Below are positions 12,519 through 16,830 of a stretch of 16,830 nucleotides of DNA, one piece after another. Source of the DNA: a candidate division SR1 bacterium (GTDB taxonomy: Bacteria > Patescibacteriota > Gracilibacteria > Absconditabacterales > Absconditicoccaceae); assembly GCA_025997135.1 (NCBI GenBank), contig BNUE01000027.1, positions 1 through 16,830 of the forward strand, in the 5' to 3' direction. The notes beneath the pieces were generated by a model. That model saw nothing but the letters and a program-made list of their open reading frames with translations, searched no databases and was not told the origin of the DNA. Positions within the stretch are counted from its first letter, which is position 1. Each line of letters begins with the position of its first letter. Position numbers and translations under genes: made by a program.

Positions 12519-14378
12519 ATGAGCGACGAGGATATCGAGAATGTCGATAAACGCGGCGGTGCGTTGAAAACGTGGCGCGGCATTTTGCATGTCTTAAAAC
12601 CCCTGAAGCGGAATTTCATCGGCCTGATCGCCGCGTCGGCGGTCATGAGCGCGGTGGATATCGCCTATCCTTTGCTGCAGGGCCGGCTGATCAACGACTT
12701 TATCGAGGCGGGAACCGTGTCGGGCATCGGTTGGTTTATCGCGCTCTATCTCTCCTTTATCCTGTTTCAAGTCGTTTTGATTTGGATATCCTTGAAATTC
12801 TGCATGAATGTGGAATTGGGCGTGTCCAAAACCTTGCGCAACGCGATGTTCGATAAGTATCAACGGCTGTCCGTGGGCTGGTACGGCGACAAGTCGGTGG
12901 GCTATCTCGTCGCCAAAACGATGAGCGACACCGAACGTCTCGCAACCATGGCGGCGTGGAATATGTTTGATTTCGTCTGCGGCGGGGCCTATATCGTCGG
13001 CATTTTCATTCCGATCTTTATTATCGCTTGGCAGTTGGGCCTTGTGATGCTGGCGTTGATCCCGCTGTCCCTTTTGGCGGGTATTTACCTGCGGCGGCGT
13101 TTGCTGACCCTCAACCGCGACGTGCGCCGCGCCAATTCCAAAATCTCCGGCGCGCTCAACGAGGGGATCGCCGGCGCGAAAACTGCCAAAACCTTGGGCG
13201 CGGAACCCTTGCTCGAGCGTGAATTTCGCGGTTTAACGACCGATATGTACCGTAAATCCAACCGGTATAACCGCGTGCAGGCGTTGTTCGCGTCCTCGCT
13301 GATGATGATGGGCTCGCTCGGTGTCGCGTTGGTCGCGGCGATCGGCGGCAGTCTCTATCTGTCGGGCAATACTTCTCTCGATTTGGGCAACTTAGCCGTG
13401 CTGTTGTCCTACTGCTTTTCGATCTTTTGGCCGATTACGCAAATTGCCTCCGAGCTGACCGCCGTCGCCGCCAACCGCGCCAACGCCGAGCGCGTCCTCT
13501 CCGTCTTGAACGAGCGGGAAGCCGTGACCGACCGTCCCGACGTTTTGGAAAAGTACGGCGACGTCTATAACCCCAAACCGGAAAATTGGGAGCGGATTCG
13601 GGGCGAGATCGAGTTCGTCGGCGTGTCCTTCCGCTACCCGAACAGCGAAACGTACATTTTAAAGGACTTTAACCTGAAAATTCCGGCCGGGACAAAGCTC
13701 GCGCTCGTCGGCGAGACCGGCGCGGGCAAGACCACGATCGTCAACCTGATCTGCCGCTTTTACGAGCCGGAGGCCGGGCAAATCCGAATCGACGGCGTCG
13801 ATTACCGCGAGCGTTCTCTGGCATGGCTGTCGGCGCATCTCGGCTACGTTTTGCAGACGCCGCATTTGTTCTCGGGCACGGTGGGGGACAATATCCGTTA
13901 CGGCAAGCCCGATGCCTCTCAAGCGGAAATTGAAACGGCGGCGTGTTTGGTGTCCTGCGACAAGGTAATCGCCAAACTGGAAAAGGGTTACGACACCGAG
14001 ACCGGCGAGTGTGGCGACCGCTTGTCCACGGGCCAGAAGCAATTGATCACCTTGGCGCGCGCGGTCGTCAAAAATCCTGCGATCTTTATTTTGGACGAGG
14101 CGACTAGCAGTATCGACACCCAAACCGAGCACGCGTTGCAAACCGCGGTGACCGCCGTCATGCGGGACCGCACGTCGGTCGTAATCGCGCACCGCCTTTC
14201 GACGATCAAGCATTCCGATCTGATTTTGTATATCGAAGACGGCGCGGTGACCGAGCGCGGAACCCACGCGGAATTGATGTTCCAAAAAGGCAAATATTAC
14301 GATTTATACAGAAAATTGTCGGAACTTGAGAGCGCGGAGCAAGTATTCGATCTTCCCGACTCGGCTTTTTGTTCCTGA
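12519..14378 (+). CDS. ABC exporter half-transporter, catalytic-site subunit (BmrD/YheH-like)
   Basis: This 619-aa partner of the preceding subunit has a longer N-terminal cytoplasmic segment and six predicted helices to about residue 325. The coupling-helix region reads GIAGAKTAKTLGAE. The NBD has Walker A GETGAGKTT (398-406), Q-loop in VLQTPHLFSGT, a deviating signature LSTGQ (502-506), Walker B ILDEATSSID with catalytic E527, and H558. The Glu here and LSGGQ in the first subunit make one competent ATP site; LSTGQ here with Asp in the first subunit make the degenerate site. This complementarity is direct sequence evidence for a heterodimer. AAGG lies about 11 bases before the ATG. There is no terminator between this gene and the next, but the patatin gene has its own promoter just after the stop. 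Confidence 0.92.
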   Translation: MSDEDIENVDKRGGALKTWRGILHVLKPLKRNFIGLIAASAVMSAVDIAYPLLQGRLINDFIEAGTVSGIGWFIALYLSFILFQVVLIWISLKFCMNVELGVSKTLRNAMFDKYQRLSVGWYGDKSVGYLVAKTMSDTERLATMAAWNMFDFVCGGAYIVGIFIPIFIIAWQLGLVMLALIPLSLLAGIYLRRRLLTLNRDVRRANSKISGALNEGIAGAKTAKTLGAEPLLEREFRGLTTDMYRKSNRYNRVQALFASSLMMMGSLGVALVAAIGGSLYLSGNTSLDLGNLAVLLSYCFSIFWPITQIASELTAVAANRANAERVLSVLNEREAVTDRPDVLEKYGDVYNPKPENWERIRGEIEFVGVSFRYPNSETYILKDFNLKIPAGTKLALVGETGAGKTTIVNLICRFYEPEAGQIRIDGVDYRERSLAWLSAHLGYVLQTPHLFSGTVGDNIRYGKPDASQAEIETAACLVSCDKVIAKLEKGYDTETGECGDRLSTGQKQLITLARAVVKNPAIFILDEATSSIDTQTEHALQTAVTAVMRDRTSVVIAHRLSTIKHSDLILYIEDGAVTERGTHAELMFQKGKYYDLYRKLSELESAEQVFDLPDSAFCS

Positions 14379-14395
14379 ACTCGCGCGCGCCACCG

Positions 14396-14424
14396 TTGAC
14401 AAAACCGCCCCGCTTTGCTATACT
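14396..14424 (+). promoter_or_regulatory. Consensus promoter TTGACA-17-TATACT, near-leaderless
   Basis: A perfect -35 TTGACA (14396-14401) and -10 TATACT (14419-14424) are 17 bases apart. The ATG of the patatin gene starts at 14435, ten bases after the -10 box, which leaves a 5' leader of only about 3-5 bases. There is no room for a ribosome binding site. Confidence 0.85.
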
Positions 14425-14434
14425 GTATAGTGTA

Positions 14435-15313
14435 ATGGCATTGTGGTTTACGAAAAAAGGCCGCGAGCAAAGGCGGTTGAAGCTCGAGGCAAAACTCCTC
14501 GACGCAGAAAAAGCGCGAATCGCCGCGTTGCCGCGCCCAAAGGTCGGTTTGGCTTTGTCGGGCGGCGGGGCCAAAGGGTACGCGCATTTGGGCGTGCTGA
14601 AAGCGTTTGCCGAAAACGGGATCGAGTTCGACACGGTGGCCGGCACCAGCGCGGGCAGCCTTGTCGGCGCGCTGTACGCCTACGGCTTGCCGATTGAAAA
14701 GATGCTCGAAGCCGGCGAGAAATTGGACGTAAAGGATATCCGCGACCATACCTTTTTATTGAACCCGTCTAACCCCGCCAATATCGAAGCGGTCGTGCGC
14801 GATTTGATCGGCGACGCTCTGTTTTCCGACCTCAAAAAGCCCTTTGCGGCGGTGGCCACCGATTTAAAGACCGGACAGGAGATCGTTTTAAATATGGGCA
14901 GCGTGCCGCGCTCGGTTTCGGCCAGCTGCTGTGTGCCCGTGGTCTTTAAGCCCGTGGTTTGGGGCGATTGGCATTTGGTGGACGGCGGCCTTGTCAACGT
15001 GCTGCCGGCCGACATCGTACGCTCGATGGGCGCGGATCGGGTGGTCGGCGTGGACATCAACAGCGCGCGCGGCGCGGGCACGGAATCGCTCAAACTGTGG
15101 GACGTCGTCAAGGCCTCGTTCCGGATCGCGACCGGCGCCAATGCCAAAATGGGCATTCTGCAGTCCGATATTGTGATCCGGCCGGACACGAAAAAGTTTC
15201 GTTCGAGCAAAAAAGAGGGCTATGAGCAAATGATCGAGGAGGGCTACAACGCCGCTTTGGATGTGATCCCGCAGGTCAAAGCGTTATTTGAACCGATCGA
15301 CACGGCGAATTGA
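14435..15313 (+). CDS. Patatin-like phospholipase (RssA-type)
   Basis: The 292-aa protein carries all patatin landmarks: oxyanion-hole loop GGGAKG (43-48) in GLALSGGGAKGYAHLGVLKA, nucleophile elbow GTSAG with S72, and catalytic Asp D183 in VDGG. This is a Ser-Asp dyad acyl hydrolase of the bacterial RssA/YchK/YlbK type, expected to cleave acyl chains from phospholipids or other esters. It has no signal peptide. A basic, helical N-terminus (FTKKGREQRRLKLEAKLLDA) may touch the membrane. An in-frame start 66 bases upstream is rejected because the consensus promoter lies inside it. The MBL-fold gene follows after 15 bases without terminator, so the two are co-transcribed. The physiological substrate is unknown. 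Confidence 0.93.
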   Translation: MALWFTKKGREQRRLKLEAKLLDAEKARIAALPRPKVGLALSGGGAKGYAHLGVLKAFAENGIEFDTVAGTSAGSLVGALYAYGLPIEKMLEAGEKLDVKDIRDHTFLLNPSNPANIEAVVRDLIGDALFSDLKKPFAAVATDLKTGQEIVLNMGSVPRSVSASCCVPVVFKPVVWGDWHLVDGGLVNVLPADIVRSMGADRVVGVDINSARGAGTESLKLWDVVKASFRIATGANAKMGILQSDIVIRPDTKKFRSSKKEGYEQMIEEGYNAALDVIPQVKALFEPIDTAN

Positions 15314-15328
15314 GGATAGATTTCAGAG

Positions 15329-16830
15329 ATGTTCCCTACAAAACTCCGTAAACGTATCTATTTCCGCATCGCCGTTTTTCTGTTCATGGCCGCCGCCTAT
15401 GTCTTGCCGGTCTTGGGCTTTCGCGCGGGAACCGATTTTGCGGCCGCCAGGGCCGCCGACCTCGTATTCCATTACATAGACGTGGGGCAGGGCGACGCGA
15501 CCGTCATCGAGTTTCCCGACGGCAAGAATATGATTGTGGATTCGGGGCCGTCCAAGGGCAAGAACAATCTATTGAACTATTTTGAAAAGGAACTTGCCGG
15601 TGTGACGGGCTTCGACTATGTCCTATTGACTCATTCCGACGCGGATCATTGCGACAATTTCCCGAGTTTGTTGGAAAAATATCCTTTAAAAGCGGGCGGC
15701 CGGATTTACCGTCCCAACGAGGAATCGACGCGCGACGGTTTCGCCGATCCCGCGAACGGTAAAACCGGTTCCAACGAAAGCTTTTGGGGCGCAAAGCACG
15801 GGGTAAAGACTACCCTTACTTATAGAAACTGCATAGACGCCTTCTACAACCAGCCGGCCTATAAGTTCGCCGCGGACGGCAAAGCCGAAATTTGGGTGAC
15901 GGACGCCTCGGACGTTCGCGAGCGAAAAGTATTGGGCAATACGTTGACCCTGTACACCGACATGGATTTCTACGGCGATGTGAACGGGAACGGCTCGTTT
16001 GAAGCCGCGACGGATTACGTCGTACGTTTTTACGCGCCGACGGTCGGCTATTATACCGATGTCAACAACTATTCGCCGATTTTCACGGTCGATTATCGGG
16101 GGCAGCGAGCCTTGTTCTCGGGCGACGCGGAAAAGGAAGCCGAGGCTGATTTTGTCAAAGCGGTCGCCGAGTTTACGGTCGCGGGCCTTTCCAACCCCAA
16201 CAGGATATTCGATTTTCACCGGGGAGAGGAGATTGCTTCGCGCGGCGTGGACGTTATCAAGCTGGGTCACCACGGCAGTCAAACCTCCTCGACGGCCGAT
16301 TATTTGAAAATCGTTTTGCCCGTCGACAATTCCGGGACATTCGCGGTCGCCAGCGCGAACCGCGCGGGCAACAGCTACAATCATCCCTCGCCCGCAACGG
16401 TCAAACGGCTGACCGACGATTTTGGACTAAATCCCGATAATATTCTTGTGACCGAACAATTGGGCTCGGTCGTAATTTCATTCGGAGCGAACGGCGTAAC
16501 GCTAGCCGGTCGCGAGGGCGGAACGCCGGGCGGCGGGAATCTGCAACCGGACGGCGGCATTTTGAAATGGGTGATCATCGGCGTCGCGGTCGCTGTTGTC
16601 CTGATTATCGTGGTGTGGTGCGTGTATCACGGGAAAAAGACGCGCGCGGTCTCTACGCCCGTTTCTCAACCGTCGACAAGTCGTGCGGCCCCTGCGCCCG
16701 TGAGAAATACGTCTGTTTCTCAACCGCCGGCAAGGAATAATGCCGACAGATCCGGACAATACGGGAAATGCCCCTATTGCAGTTCGAGGAATGAGAGAGC
16801 CAAAACGAAATGCTCGCAATGCGGCGCCGA
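15329..16830 (+). CDS. ComEC-type metallo-beta-lactamase-fold protein with C-terminal TM and zinc ribbon (3' end outside window)
   Basis: At least 500 residues are visible, open at the window edge. A basic N-terminus (KLRKR) and hydrophobic residues 14-31 form a signal peptide or anchor. The MBL domain starts with HYIDVGQGDATVIEF (from 48) and carries THSDADHCDN (H102, D104, D106, H107), SGDAEKE (D266) and KLGHHGS (H314, H315). These are hallmarks of the ComEC/Rec2-like MBL family of soluble or anchored hydrolases. A Gly-rich linker, a second hydrophobic segment (about 414-433), a Pro/Ser/Thr-rich linker and the zinc-ribbon motif CPYC...CSQCG (C481, C484, C495, C498) follow. Predicted topology puts the MBL domain outside and the zinc ribbon inside. 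There is no ComEC competence channel domain, so DNA uptake is not implied. Substrate unknown; possibly nucleic acid or phosphodiester. It is co-transcribed with the patatin gene. Confidence 0.88.
   Translation, partial: MFPTKLRKRIYFRIAVFLFMAAAYVLPVLGFRAGTDFAAARAADLVFHYIDVGQGDATVIEFPDGKNMIVDSGPSKGKNNLLNYFEKELAGVTGFDYVLLTHSDADHCDNFPSLLEKYPLKAGGRIYRPNEESTRDGFADPANGKTGSNESFWGAKHGVKTTLTYRNCIDAFYNQPAYKFAADGKAEIWVTDASDVRERKVLGNTLTLYTDMDFYGDVNGNGSFEAATDYVVRFYAPTVGYYTDVNNYSPIFTVDYRGQRALFSGDAEKEAEADFVKAVAEFTVAGLSNPNRIFDFHRGEEIASRGVDVIKLGHHGSQTSSTADYLKIVLPVDNSGTFAVASANRAGNSYNHPSPATVKRLTDDFGLNPDNILVTEQLGSVVISFGANGVTLAGREGGTPGGGNLQPDGGILKWVIIGVAVAVVLIIVVWCVYHGKKTRAVSTPVSQPSTSRAAPAPVRNTSVSQPPARNNADRSGQYGKCPYCSSRNERAKTKCSQCGA

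Noticed and set aside
14369..14434. A 22-residue extension of the patatin protein overlapping the ABC gene end
   Set aside because: A perfect promoter occupies 14396-14424, and the extension (FLNSRAPPLTKPPRFAILYS) is not patatin-like.
1..16830. CRISPR arrays, rRNA genes, known riboswitches
   Set aside because: No regularly spaced repeats, rRNA segments or recognisable aptamer motifs were seen on reading both strands.

Overview
The window looks like chromosomal DNA of a low-characterised member of the Clostridia (Bacillota), probably an uncultured gut-type lineage. This is inferred from AGGAG-type ribosome binding sites, TTGACA/TATACT promoters, a tRNA with encoded CCA, a BmrC/BmrD-type ABC exporter pair and an IS30-family element. 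No species can be named from the sequence alone.

Left part (1-6000), mostly minus strand and visibly more AT-rich. It holds a tRNA-Val(CAC), a small XRE/Cro-type repressor with a symmetrical operator, a 456-base non-coding stretch with a dispersed repeat and a perfect 34-bp palindrome, and an apparently intact IS30-family insertion sequence. Behind the IS lies a tightly packed eight-gene minus-strand operon (2072-5900). Its first gene encodes a SprT-like HExxH metallopeptidase with a zinc ribbon. Next come small unknown proteins, one with a zinc ribbon, and last are two membrane-anchored proteins with large extracytoplasmic parts. There is no integrase, relaxase, replicase or capsid gene, so I read this as a remnant or part of a mobile element, or as an uncharacterised accessory module. 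A 40-bp near-perfect inverted repeat marks its upstream end.

Right part (6000-16830), all plus strand and GC-rich. A consensus promoter drives a membrane-anchored 405-aa protein with an internally duplicated domain. A strongly folded intergenic segment follows, then a 970-aa anchored surface protein (helical/coiled-coil stalk, Ig-like domain, lectin-like beta domain, right-handed beta-helix) ending in a clear terminator. Next is a heterodimeric ABC exporter whose two subunits carry complementary degenerate ATPase motifs. A RssA-like patatin phospholipase follows, and then a ComEC-type metallo-beta-lactamase-fold protein that runs off the window end and carries a C-terminal membrane segment plus zinc ribbon. 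The ABC operon and the patatin gene both appear to be transcribed from promoters whose -10 box lies 6 to 10 bases before the ATG, implying leaderless or nearly leaderless mRNAs.

The most interesting unexplained parts are the eight-gene AT-rich module with its palindromic control region, the leaderless promoter arrangement, the folded 7352-7468 segment, and the MBL/zinc-ribbon fusion.
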